From Calothrix sp. PCC 7716 (GTDB taxonomy: Bacteria > Cyanobacteriota > Cyanobacteriia > Cyanobacteriales > Nostocaceae): a stretch of 64,000 bases of DNA. A program made the position numbers and the translations under genes. The notes under the pieces are model-generated. The model worked only from the letters and a program-made list of their open reading frames with translations. It was not told the DNA's origin and searched no databases. The stretch lies in contig NZ_AP025018.1 of the NCBI RefSeq assembly GCF_019977735.1, positions 8,312,580 through 8,376,579 of the forward strand, read 5' to 3'. Shown in pieces: positions 51,474 to 60,699 of the stretch (positions are counted from its first letter, which is position 1; the number at the start of each line of letters is the position of its first letter).

Positions 51474-53462
51474 TTAAATATCTAAGGAATTATTAGTAAT
51501 AAAATTAATTATATCAACCAGTTCGTCAGGTTCAATAGGCTTTGATATACTGGCTTGAAAACCTGCTTGCATGATTTTATCATTTGATTCATTAGCATAG
51601 CCACTTATTGCTACTGATTTTAATGGTTCAGTCCATTGTAAACCAAGTGTTTTTGCTTCTTCGAGTAACATATAACCATCTTTATCAGGCATTATTAAGT
51701 CGCTAATCAAAATATCTGGTTTATTTGTTTGCAAAATTTGTAAAGCTTGTGTTGCAGAATTAACTGCGGTAACTGTGGCACCTTCGTTTTCTAAAAGCAT
51801 TACTAGTAAGTCTAATGTATCTGTTTCATCGTCAACTACTAAAATTTTTAATCCTTTTAGTAAAGAATTTTTTAATGTACTAGAATTTTTGCTGGCGCCT
51901 TGTATAGTTGTATTATATTGGCTTGTGACTTTATTTAACAATGGCAGTTGAATTGTAAAAGTTGCTCCTTGGTTTACACCTTGACTTTCTGCTTCAATAG
52001 TGCCACCATGCATTTCAATTAACTTTCTTGCTATCGTCAATCCTAACCCTGCTCCTTGATGAGTACGAGTCCGAGAACCATCTTCTTGACGAAATTGTTC
52101 AAATACATAAGGAAGAAATTTATCGCTAATTCCTTGCCCTGTGTCACTAATACTAATTTTAACACTATTCTCACTATTTCTATTTACATCAATACAAACT
52201 TTTACAGTCCCTTTTTCAGGGGTAAATTTGATGGCATTAGATAGTAAATTCAAAATTACTTGATATAATTTGCTTTTGTCACCTAATACTTCTACTGTTG
52301 AATCATTACATACATACTCTAAACTTATCGATTTTGCTCTAACTGGTAAATGGGTACTGTCAATGGCGCCTTCGATGACAGATTTTAAATCAACAACTTT
52401 ACGTTCAAACTGCATCTGTCCAGATTTTAAACGCGAAATATCTAAAATTTGTTCAACTACACCTTGTTGTCGCTTTAAGTTACGTTCGATAACTTCTAAA
52501 CGCTGGTTTCGAGTTTTTTCATCAAAAGGATATTTACGTAGTAGCTGCGTCCATCCTAATATGGCATTTAATGGTGTACGTAGTTCATGAGAAGCTATCG
52601 ATAAGAACTCATCTTGAACACTATATGCTTGTACTAACTCTTCTGTATATCTTTGCTGTGCAACTTCACGCTCTTTTCGGTCGGTAATATCTAAAATAAT
52701 ACCGCTAGCTCTTATGGCTTTACTCGAATCATCGTAGAAAAAATGTCCTTTACTCGCTATCCAATGAATACTATTATCTGACCATACAACACGAAACTCT
52801 TGATAAAAGTCACTATTATTTTCTAAAGCAAATTCTAATGCTTGGCTAATTAAATCTCTGTCTTCATTATATACACAATTAATAAAAGTTTCATATGTCC
52901 CATCGAAACTTCCTATTTCCAGACCAAATAATCGTTCGTGATTATCATTCCAGGTAATAGTATTTGTTATTAAGTCCCAGTCCCAAATACCTAAATTTGC
53001 GGCGTCTTGTGCTACTCTAAATCTCTCTTGGTGTTCGTAGAGAAGTTTTTGATTAGCTGCATACTCTTCTTTAATTCTTTTTTGTTCTAAGCACTTTTCA
53101 ATGGCAACAACAAGACGACGATAGTGTTGCTTTTTTAGAACATAATCGTCTAAACCTGCTTTCATTGCTTCTACTGCTATTTCCTCAGTACCACTGTCTG
53201 TAAACATTATAACAGGGCAATTAGGATATTTATCTTTTATTTTTCTTACTACTGTTAGTCCATCAATCCAAAGTAGCTTGTTATCGGTTACTGCTAAATC
53301 GAAATTACCTGTTAATAGTGCTTGCTCTAAATCTTCTTCGTTTGTAATTTCGTCAAATGTTATACCATGAGCAAATTTTAGCTTCAATTCGCGAGCAGCG
53401 AGGAAGCGGTCGTTGGGGTTATCATCAATAAGGAGAATGTGTATTGACATTTTGCTTCGCAC
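51474..53462 (-). CDS. Hybrid histidine kinase, REC-PAS-HisKA-HATPase-REC (662 aa)
   Basis: The N-terminal receiver (residues 5-125) begins HILLIDDNPNDRFLAA, with acceptor Asp in LAVTDNKLLWIDG. A PAS domain follows (about 150-270, NLGIWDWDLITNTITWND). The kinase has phospho-His in SIASHELRTPLN and ATPase boxes LLSNAIKFTPEKG, DTGQGIS and GAGLGLTIA. It ends with a second receiver (KILVVDDETDTLDLL, Asp in LISDLIMPDKDGY). It can run a phosphorelay within one chain. It is the last of four genes on the minus strand encoding receiver-linked kinases, 76 bp after the preceding gene. No transmembrane segment is present, so it is soluble. Confidence 0.92.
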   Translation of the reverse strand: MRSKMSIHILLIDDNPNDRFLAARELKLKFAHGITFDEITNEEDLEQALLTGNFDLAVTDNKLLWIDGLTVVRKIKDKYPNCPVIMFTDSGTEEIAVEAMKAGLDDYVLKKQHYRRLVVAIEKCLEQKRIKEEYAANQKLLYEHQERFRVAQDAANLGIWDWDLITNTITWNDNHERLFGLEIGSFDGTYETFINCVYNEDRDLISQALEFALENNSDFYQEFRVVWSDNSIHWIASKGHFFYDDSSKAIRASGIILDITDRKEREVAQQRYTEELVQAYSVQDEFLSIASHELRTPLNAILGWTQLLRKYPFDEKTRNQRLEVIERNLKRQQGVVEQILDISRLKSGQMQFERKVVDLKSVIEGAIDSTHLPVRAKSISLEYVCNDSTVEVLGDKSKLYQVILNLLSNAIKFTPEKGTVKVCIDVNRNSENSVKISISDTGQGISDKFLPYVFEQFRQEDGSRTRTHQGAGLGLTIARKLIEMHGGTIEAESQGVNQGATFTIQLPLLNKVTSQYNTTIQGASKNSSTLKNSLLKGLKILVVDDETDTLDLLVMLLENEGATVTAVNSATQALQILQTNKPDILISDLIMPDKDGYMLLEEAKTLGLQWTEPLKSVAISGYANESNDKIMQAGFQASISKPIEPDELVDIINFITNNSLDI

Positions 53463-53538
53463 ATGAATGGATTTTAGTATGGGGCGGGTTTATAAATATA
53501 TTAAAAGAAAGTGTACAATTTTGGTTAACCCGCTCTTA

Positions 53539-55014
53539 CTAGACAGATTGTAGTTGTATCCAAAATTTGCTACCTTTTCCTAATTCGGAATCAACTCCGC
53601 ATCGTCCGTTCATCCTTTCAACTCCTTTACGTACCATAGCCAAGCCTATTCCAGTTCCTGGGTAAGATTCAACGCCGTGTAAACGTTCAAATACACCAAA
53701 TATTTTGTCATGATATTCTGGCTTGATTCCAATACCGTTGTCTTCTATCCACAGAATGAAATTATTTTGATTAGTTTCTGCACGAATTATAACTTTTGGT
53801 TGAACGTTAGGAGGAACAAATTTAATTGCATTAGAGACTAAATTAGTAAATATTTGTATGCATGTAGTGTAATGCCCTAAAGCGGTAGGTAAAGAATTAA
53901 TTACATCTACTTCTGCTTGTTTTTGTTGTAGTTCTTCTTCCATTTGTGCTAAGACTTGAGAAAGTATAACATTAATATCGATAGGTTCTAATTGTAACTC
54001 TATACGGCTGAGTTTACTATAATCTAACAGGTTATCAATTAAAGTGTTAGTTAGGTCAGCAGCACTGGCTAATCGCTGAAGATAATTTTGGGCTTTTGGG
54101 TCTAATGAGGAAATATAATCTTCTAATAATGCTTCGGCAAAACCTTGAATGCTTCGCAACGGCGCCCGTAAATCGTGAGATACTGAGTCAACAAACATTT
54201 TCAACTGCTCAATCACATCTTCTAAATCAGCGGTACGTTCTTGTACTCTTACCTCTAACTGTTCGTTAAGTTTTTGTAAAGCTGTTTCCGCTTCTTTTTG
54301 CTCGGTGACATCTTCAATTAGTCCCTCAATAAAAGGTTCATCTTCTGTGGTAATTAAAGTTTGTGATAACTTAATCCATTTGACTTTCCCATTTTTTTGA
54401 TGCAAAGCAATTTCTTTTGATTGTTGTAATTGCTGTTCAATAAGGTTTTCTTGTTGCCAAAAAAGCTGCCGTAAATCAAGCATTTGCGTTTCGGAAACGG
54501 TTTCTAAATTCAACAAACGTAAAAATGCGTTATTACCTTCTAATATGCGACCTTCAATAGTACAACGAAACACACCTACGTTTAATTTATTTAGAAGTGA
54601 CTGCAAACGATTTTCGAGACGTGATACTTGATGTTCTGCTTTTGCACGCGCTAAACTAGACCGTGCAGCTAGTGCTAAACGTAAATAATGCTTTTGAGAC
54701 TTAATAATATAGTCATCAAGCCCGCTTTTCATTGCTTCTACTGCTATTTCTTCGTTCCCGGTGCTGGTAAACATGATGACTGGGCAACTTGGATAATGAG
54801 ACTTGATACTCAAAAGTACGTGCAATCCATTATTCCAACAAAGTTGGTAATCGGTGATAACCAAGTCAAAGTTATTTATCGCTAAAGCTTGTTCTAGCTG
54901 TGATTCGTCTCCAATTTCAGTAACTTGTAAGCTAGAAGAAAATTCTCGCTCTAGTTCTCGATGTACAAGTAAACGGTCATCTGGGTTATCGTCAATTATA
55001 AGGATATGAGGCAT
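53539..55014 (-). CDS. Histidine kinase, REC-PAS-HisKA-HATPase (491 aa)
   Basis: An N-terminal receiver (HILIIDDNPDDRLLVHREL, Asp in LVITDYQLCWNNG) is followed by a short PAS domain (SLLNKLNVGVFRCTIEG) and a coiled linker (EQLEVRVQERTADLEDVIEQ). The kinase has His in DSVSHDLRAPLRSIQ and HATPase (NLVSNAIKFV, DNGIGIKPEYHD, GTGIGLAMV). The SHDLRAP kinase core with its Cph1-like C-terminus is the type used by cyanobacterial phytochromes, but no GAF or PHY domain is present. It is soluble and flanked by an Rcp1-like regulator gene upstream in the operon. Confidence 0.92.
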   Translation of the reverse strand: MPHILIIDDNPDDRLLVHRELEREFSSSLQVTEIGDESQLEQALAINNFDLVITDYQLCWNNGLHVLLSIKSHYPSCPVIMFTSTGNEEIAVEAMKSGLDDYIIKSQKHYLRLALAARSSLARAKAEHQVSRLENRLQSLLNKLNVGVFRCTIEGRILEGNNAFLRLLNLETVSETQMLDLRQLFWQQENLIEQQLQQSKEIALHQKNGKVKWIKLSQTLITTEDEPFIEGLIEDVTEQKEAETALQKLNEQLEVRVQERTADLEDVIEQLKMFVDSVSHDLRAPLRSIQGFAEALLEDYISSLDPKAQNYLQRLASAADLTNTLIDNLLDYSKLSRIELQLEPIDINVILSQVLAQMEEELQQKQAEVDVINSLPTALGHYTTCIQIFTNLVSNAIKFVPPNVQPKVIIRAETNQNNFILWIEDNGIGIKPEYHDKIFGVFERLHGVESYPGTGIGLAMVRKGVERMNGRCGVDSELGKGSKFWIQLQSV

Positions 55015-55077
55015 TTACGATGAGGGCGCGTTTAGGAATATCTTAAAATAGAATGTAGATTGTTGGTTAACCCGCCC

Positions 55078-55536
55078 TTATTCGGCGCCGACGACTTGCA
55101 CTTCTGGGGGTTCGTTGTCTACTAGCCAGTATAAGGTTAAAGTTTCTACGACTCTTTTTAGTGCTTTTATACCGTTGGGTTTGACGAGGTATGAGTTGGC
55201 GCCTAATTCATAAGCTAAGTTTACATCGGCAGGTTCGCGCGAGGAAGTAAAAATAACCACAGGTAAGAGATTAAGGCAAGGGTGCTGTCTAAGCCAAGCG
55301 AGGATTTCGTGTCCTGAACGGCAGGGTAATTTCAAGTCTAGTAAAATCAATTTGGGTATGGGAAAGCGTTGACGGTCTGCGTATTCTCCCGTACCATTGA
55401 GGTAAGCAATTGCACTATCACCGTCATCAATAATTTGCAGCGAAACATTTATATTTGCCTTTTGAAACGCGCGTTGAGTCAAATAGATTTCGTTTGGGTC
55501 ATCTTCTACCAGTAAAATGGTATGTATTGTTGTCAT
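55078..55536 (-). CDS. Rcp1-like single-domain response regulator (152 aa)
   Basis: The protein has the acidic pair in ILLVEDDPNEIYL, the phospho-acceptor in LILLDLKLPCRSGHE, Thr/Ser in VVIFTSSREP and Lys in SYLVKPN. The extra loop GDSAIAYLNGTGEYADRQRF is typical of Rcp1-type regulators that pair with phytochrome-like kinases. There is no output domain. Its start is only 2 bp from the stop of the upstream kinase gene, so translation is probably coupled. It is a natural phosphoryl partner for the SHDLRAP kinases on either side. Confidence 0.93.
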   Translation of the reverse strand: MTTIHTILLVEDDPNEIYLTQRAFQKANINVSLQIIDDGDSAIAYLNGTGEYADRQRFPIPKLILLDLKLPCRSGHEILAWLRQHPCLNLLPVVIFTSSREPADVNLAYELGANSYLVKPNGIKALKRVVETLTLYWLVDNEPPEVQVVGAE

Positions 55537-55538
55537 AC

Positions 55539-57101
55539 TTACCTGCTATCGTCTTTAAGTTCAATCCAGAAACTACTGCCTTGTCCCTTTATAGACTCGA
55601 GACCAACATGACCCCCCATTCTTTCGACTCCTTTACGAACAATTGCTAACCCAATACCTGTACCTGGGTAACGCTCTATTCCATGTAGACGTTCAAAAAC
55701 GCGAAAGATGCGTTTATGGTGTTCAGCTTTTATACCAATACCATTATCCTTTACCCATAACCTGACCCATCCTGGAGTTTTTATTTCTGCCCATATTAGT
55801 ACCTGTGGTTGTTCACCAACTCTTACAAATTTAATTGCATTAGTTAATAAATTAGCAATCACTTGTGCGACGGTACTAGGATGCGCTAAAACTGTAGGCA
55901 GTGGCGCCGAAATTATCACTTGAGCGTCTTTTGCTTTTAAATCACTATCTAATTGAGTCATTACCTCAAACATTACGTTATTTAAATTTACTGGTTGCAA
56001 GTATAAATCTGCACGACTAAGACGACTGTAAGCGAGTAAATCTTGAATCAGATTTTCTAAACGCTGGGCAGAGTTGACAATTCGACTAATATATTCGTTT
56101 CCCACTTCGTCAAGTAGCTTACCATAGTCTTCTGCTAATGCCTCCGCAAAACCCTGCATTGCCCGCAACGGCGCCCGCAAATCATGGGATACTGTATAAG
56201 CAAATGCCTCTAACTCGTTATTAGCGGCTTGCAACTGAGATGTACGCTCCATAACTTGTTGTTCCAAAGTTTCTGTTAAATGACGAATTTGTTCATGTGC
56301 AAGTTTTTGTTCAGTAATATCTTCGGCAATACCAACATAATAATTGAGCGCTCCTGTTTCGTCACGAATAGGAAAACCCCTATCCCATATCCAGCGAACC
56401 GAACCATCAGGACGTATAATTCTGAACTCTATATTAGTAAGTTGCCCATTTCTTTGTTGTTCTAGCTTGCTTAGAACTCGCTCATAATCTTCTTTCTGTA
56501 CCGCATCGAGCCAAGAAAGTGGCTGACTAATAAGACTATCACACTCACGATGCCAAATTTTTTCATAAGCCTTATTTGCATAAAAATGCTGGCTAGAATC
56601 TGGACTAGCAATCCAAATGATGGCATCAAGATTATCAGCAAACAAACGAAACCGCTTCTCACTTTCATTTAAAGCGGTCTTAATAAACTGTTTTGATATC
56701 TCAAGTTCCAACTCCAAGCGAGTTTGCTCAATTAGCTTGTGAACCGCAAAGCGTAAACAAACCGCATCAATTTTTTCTTTTATCAAATAATCATAACTTT
56801 TTCCATTTAGAACCAATGCTTCGTCTTGCTGGGGTGTCAAAATGATTACAGGCAACTTTTGATTATTAAATTCTGCTTGTAATTGTTCGACAAATGCGCG
56901 CGCGTTCATGTCGGGCAACATAAAATCGAGCAAAATCACATCAGGTTTACCTTGCTTACATAACTCTAATCCAAGAATCGCTGACTCTGCCTGCAAAATC
57001 CTATAGATATACTGTTTATCTTGCTGCAGGTAACGACGATAAGTTTGTCGGTCTTCATAATTGTCGTCCACAATCAGAACCGTCTTTTGATTCTGTATCA
57101 T
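55539..57101 (-). CDS. Histidine kinase, REC-PAS-HisKA-HATPase (520 aa)
   Basis: The N-terminal receiver (VLIVDDNYEDRQTYRRYL, Asp in VILLDFMLPDMN) is followed by PAS-PAC (IIWIASPDSSQHFYANKAYE ... YVGIAEDITEQ) and a coiled linker (EQVMERTSQLQAANNEL). The kinase has His in YTVSHDLRAPLRAMQ and an ATPase domain (NLLTNAIKFV, DNGIGIKAEHHK, GTGIGLAIV). It is the first gene of the four-gene operon and is closely related to the kinase two genes downstream, so one probably arose by duplication. It is soluble, as no membrane segment occurs. Confidence 0.92.
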   Translation of the reverse strand: MIQNQKTVLIVDDNYEDRQTYRRYLQQDKQYIYRILQAESAILGLELCKQGKPDVILLDFMLPDMNARAFVEQLQAEFNNQKLPVIILTPQQDEALVLNGKSYDYLIKEKIDAVCLRFAVHKLIEQTRLELELEISKQFIKTALNESEKRFRLFADNLDAIIWIASPDSSQHFYANKAYEKIWHRECDSLISQPLSWLDAVQKEDYERVLSKLEQQRNGQLTNIEFRIIRPDGSVRWIWDRGFPIRDETGALNYYVGIAEDITEQKLAHEQIRHLTETLEQQVMERTSQLQAANNELEAFAYTVSHDLRAPLRAMQGFAEALAEDYGKLLDEVGNEYISRIVNSAQRLENLIQDLLAYSRLSRADLYLQPVNLNNVMFEVMTQLDSDLKAKDAQVIISAPLPTVLAHPSTVAQVIANLLTNAIKFVRVGEQPQVLIWAEIKTPGWVRLWVKDNGIGIKAEHHKRIFRVFERLHGIERYPGTGIGLAIVRKGVERMGGHVGLESIKGQGSSFWIELKDDSR

Positions 57102-57487
57102 TGCTACCTGTGTAATCTATCTATAACATTGGTGGTATATCCAAACCGACGAAATTGGTTTAGATAAGTAACTTATTATTTGATGATAGTAACAACTCTC
57201 AACAAATCTTAAATCTTTCTAATTGAAGGTAGATATCAAATTTAAATACTCCATTATTCATAAATCTTAGTTCATATTACGTATAAAATCAGTCTTTAGA
57301 TAGATTATATGATTTTAACATTTTTGTATTAACGCGATAATTAAGAGCGGGACACTACGTGAATGCGTTTCTACATTTTGATTCGCATTACAATTTCGCT
57401 ACAACTAAAATAACTATCTGTGGATAGGGGAATTATCCGTAGGTTTATGGTTAAATTAGGTAACAGTAGTCATATTAAGATATACCT
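57102..57487. promoter_or_regulatory. Divergent promoter region
   Basis: 386 bp between the kinase operon (leftward) and the pentapeptide gene (rightward). It is AT-rich and contains no gene. Promoters for both units must lie here. I do not see a defined operator. Confidence 0.4.
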
Positions 57488-58027
57488 ATGCTCGGCTCAG
57501 AAATTTTAGAACAATATGCCACAGGTAAAAGAGATTTTACTGGTGCCGATTTAAGTGAAGCAGAACTCGAAAATGCCAATTTATCTGGTATAATATTAGA
57601 CAATGCGTTATTAGACGGTGCCAATTTGAACAGAGCGAACTTAAGTCAGGCAAGTTTACAAAATGCTGACTTGAATGGAGCGAACTTATCTAATGCTGAC
57701 TTAACTTTTGCCAATTTGACAGGAGCAGTTTTAGAAGGGGCAATTTTGGAGGGTGCAATTTTAGATAGTGCGAACCTTAGTCAGTCAGAACTAACGGTAG
57801 CTAAAATGATAGAAGCTGACCTAAGTAGCGCTGATTTAAGCGAAGCTAATTTAAATGCAGCCAACCTTGATAAAGCTAATTTAACAGGAGTTGACGCACA
57901 TCAAGCTGATTTAAGTAGTGCCAACTTGGCAAGTGCTGATTTACATGAGGCAAATCTAAGTGGAGCTAAATTAGAAGGCGCCAATTTAGAAGGAACGATT
58001 TTAGAAGAAAATACAGATATAGATTAA
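57488..58027 (+). CDS. Pentapeptide-repeat protein (179 aa)
   Basis: From residue 14 onward the sequence is a run of A(N/D)LXX pentapeptides, such as ADLSE AELEN ANLSG and ANLNR ANLSQ. The run covers nearly the whole protein and predicts a right-handed quadrilateral beta helix. Such proteins are abundant in cyanobacteria and few have known functions. There is no signal peptide. Its stop is 3 bp before the glycoside-hydrolase-like gene start, so the two are co-translated or at least co-transcribed. A structural or targeting role for that enzyme is possible but unproven. Confidence 0.9.
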   Translation: MLGSEILEQYATGKRDFTGADLSEAELENANLSGIILDNALLDGANLNRANLSQASLQNADLNGANLSNADLTFANLTGAVLEGAILEGAILDSANLSQSELTVAKMIEADLSSADLSEANLNAANLDKANLTGVDAHQADLSSANLASADLHEANLSGAKLEGANLEGTILEENTDID

Positions 58028-58030
58028 TCT

Positions 58031-60175
58031 ATGAACATGCGAGTTACCGTTGGTCCTCCATCATTAACAATCAACCACGGCAGCACTTTTATGGTGACTG
58101 ACTTAGATGGGCAGATTAATCAAGATAAATTTTTGGGTATTTTTACAGATGATACTCGTTTTTTAAGTTACTATGCTTTTTATGCCGATGCTTTACCTTG
58201 GATTCGGTTGCGGTCTACAACACCAAGATATTACGCTGCACAAGTATATCTGACAAATCCAGAATTGACAACTGAAGATGGAATTATTCCTAAAGGTGCC
58301 TTATCACTAACTGTGGGTAGAACAGTAGAAGGAGGTATTCACGAAGATATAGATATAACAAACTATAGTACAAAAAAAGTCAGTTTTAGTTTTGAAATTG
58401 CCTTACGTTCAGACTTTGCCGATATTTTGGAAGTGCAGCAAGGTAAAATTATACGTCGAGGATGCATCGAGACAAGATGGGATAAAGAGCATAACGAATT
58501 ACATACGACTTATCAAAATAAAGATTTTTCTCGCAGCATCATTTACCAACTTCGTAACTACACATCTCAACCTCATTATGCCAACGGTCGCGTTACGTTT
58601 GAAATTGTACTAGAACCAGGCGCCAGTTGGCATACCTGTGGTAATTTTATTCTAGTACTGGATAAACTAACGCGCGAGCCTTTAAATATATGTTATGACT
58701 CTGCTGTAGATACAGAAGTTAACTCGAAATTAGAACATTTGAATCAAAAATGGGTTGAGTCAGTCACCGAACTAACAACAGTAAACGAAGAAGTTTATCG
58801 AGTGTACAAACAATCTGTCAGAGATTTAGCGGCACTGCGACTATATGATTATGATTTGGGTGATGATATTTGGCTACCTGCTGCTGGTGTTCCCAAGTTT
58901 GTAACAATTTTTGGACGTGACAGTTTAATTGCTAGCTTACAGACTACAACAGTTCATGCTGGCTTTGCACGCGGCGCCTTAAAAAAGCTATCACAACTAC
59001 AAGCGACAACATGGGATGATTGGCGTGATGCAGAACCAGGTAAAATATTACATGAAATACGTCATGGTGAATTAGCGCATTTCCAAAAGATACCTCATAC
59101 ACCTTATTATGGAACCGCCGATGCAACTGTATTATATTTAATAGTGTTGCATGAAACGTGGAAATGGTTAGGGGATAATTCGTTATTAAACTCGTATAGA
59201 GATACAGCATTACGCTGTTTAGAATGGATTGATAATTATGGAGATTTAGACGGTGATGGTTTTCAAGAGTATAAAACTCGTTCGAGTAACGGTATAGAGA
59301 ACCAAGGTTGGAAAGATTCGGGAGATGCAATAGTATATCCTGATGGTAGTCAAGTAGAGGCGCCGAAAGCCTTGTGTGAACTTCAAGGATATGTATATGA
59401 TGCCTGGATACGCATGGCTGAAGTATTCGATGCTTTAGATGAACATTCGTTTGCCAACTCACTACGCACCAAAGCATCACAACTTCAAGCAAGGTTTGAA
59501 AAACACTTTTGGTGCGATGATATAGGTTATTATGCGTTTGCACTCGATAAAGATAAACAGCCAGTAAAAACTATTGCTTCAAATCCAGGTCACTGTCTCT
59601 GGAGTGGTATTGTAAGTAAAGAGCGTGCGAGTCGTGTAGTTGAAAAACTTATGGCGCCTGATATGTTTACAGGTTGGGGCATAAGAACATTATCAGCAGA
59701 AAATCCTGCATTTAACCCATTTTCTTATCATCTTGGTTCAATTTGGCCTCATGATAATGGTATCATTGCACTAGGTTTGAAGAAATATGGTTTTAATGAA
59801 GAAGTTGCTCGTGTTGCGCGCTCTGTATTTGAAGCTGCCAGTTATTTTGCATCTTATCGTATACCAGAAGTATATGCAGGTATTGAAGAAAAACCAGGTG
59901 CCTTTCCGGTTCCTTATATAGAGGCAAATGTACCTCAAGCATGGGCAGCAGGTTCAATATTCCAACTTTTACAGGCAATACTCGGTATAAGTGCTGATGC
60001 ACCAAACAACAAACTTTACATCAACCCATGTTTACCAGAGTGGTTGCCAGAAATTACACTACGTCGTTTAGAAGTTGGTAAGAGTAAAGTTGATTTGAAA
60101 TTTTGGCGCCAAGATGAATGTACTTATTGGGATGCTTCAATTATATCAGGTGATATTGAAATCGATCCTCCCTAG
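58031..60175 (+). CDS. Glycogen-debranching-type (amylo-alpha-1,6-glucosidase-like) enzyme
   Basis: An N-terminal beta-sandwich (about residues 10-245, SLTINHGSTFMVTDLDGQIN and FLGIFTDDTRFLSYY) is characteristic of the bacterial/archaeal GDE N-terminal domain family. It is followed by an alpha/alpha barrel catalytic domain with FVTIFGRDSLIASLQT, NGIENQGWKDSGDAI and SIWPHDNGIIALGLKK. These motifs match trehalose/debranching-like glycosidases that act on alpha-glucans. There is no signal peptide, so glycogen or a cytosolic oligosaccharide is a plausible substrate. A C-rich/G-rich hairpin directly follows the stop. Substrate specificity is not certain. Confidence 0.88.
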   Translation: MNMRVTVGPPSLTINHGSTFMVTDLDGQINQDKFLGIFTDDTRFLSYYAFYADALPWIRLRSTTPRYYAAQVYLTNPELTTEDGIIPKGALSLTVGRTVEGGIHEDIDITNYSTKKVSFSFEIALRSDFADILEVQQGKIIRRGCIETRWDKEHNELHTTYQNKDFSRSIIYQLRNYTSQPHYANGRVTFEIVLEPGASWHTCGNFILVLDKLTREPLNICYDSAVDTEVNSKLEHLNQKWVESVTELTTVNEEVYRVYKQSVRDLAALRLYDYDLGDDIWLPAAGVPKFVTIFGRDSLIASLQTTTVHAGFARGALKKLSQLQATTWDDWRDAEPGKILHEIRHGELAHFQKIPHTPYYGTADATVLYLIVLHETWKWLGDNSLLNSYRDTALRCLEWIDNYGDLDGDGFQEYKTRSSNGIENQGWKDSGDAIVYPDGSQVEAPKALCELQGYVYDAWIRMAEVFDALDEHSFANSLRTKASQLQARFEKHFWCDDIGYYAFALDKDKQPVKTIASNPGHCLWSGIVSKERASRVVEKLMAPDMFTGWGIRTLSAENPAFNPFSYHLGSIWPHDNGIIALGLKKYGFNEEVARVARSVFEAASYFASYRIPEVYAGIEEKPGAFPVPYIEANVPQAWAAGSIFQLLQAILGISADAPNNKLYINPCLPEWLPEITLRRLEVGKSKVDLKFWRQDECTYWDASIISGDIEIDPP

Positions 60176-60194
60176 CCCCCCTTAATAAGGGGGG
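60176..60194. terminator. C6/G6 hairpin after the debranching-like gene
   Basis: CCCCCCTTAATAAGGGGGG starts immediately after the stop codon. It forms a 9-bp stem (six C-G pairs plus three A-T pairs) with a single-base loop. It is a common cyanobacterial 3'-end element. Confidence 0.65.
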
Positions 60195-60699
60195 AATAAG
60201 AAGGGTGTATAAAATAATAAATAGTAAGCTTATAAACGGAAGCAGACGAAAAGAGATAAACTGATGTTCCTGATAAATAAATAAAACACAATAATCATTC
60301 CAGAGACGGAGAAAAACGAAGCTAGAGTGTCCTGGCTAGAGATAGATGTACTTTGACGGCAATAAAAGTTATTCAATATATATAACGAAAGTTGTTTCTT
60401 TATCGAAGAGGTAAATATTCTTATCAACTCGATAGACAAATATCTAGCCAACATCAGAAAAATGGGTTATTTGACGAATGATTTAATAATTTAATCTGAA
60501 ATTTTAAAAGAAAGTGACGCTCGAACATACTAAGATGAAAGAAGCTGTGCTACTTAATCGATAAGCACTTATCCTTCTTCCTCACTACTTTGTTCTTAGT
60601 TTAAGAAACCAGGTTTCTAAGGTTTCTCATTATTCGTACTCACACAAATAGAAAATAGCACAACGTGTCAATTTAGCCATTTCACAGGAGTGAATTTGA
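60195..60699. other. Gap before the SLH-fasciclin gene
   Basis: 505 bp. A minus-strand frame at 60230-60454 has no family resemblance or ribosome-binding site, so I do not call it. An AAGAAACCAGGTTTCT palindrome lies at about 60602. The promoter of the 60700 gene should be in the last 150 bp, and CAGGAG lies 12-17 bp upstream of its ATG. Confidence 0.4.

Noticed and set aside
60230-60454. Minus-strand frame of 74 aa in the gap before the SLH gene
   Set aside because: No ribosome-binding site, no family resemblance, Leu/Ile/Ser-rich AT-driven composition.
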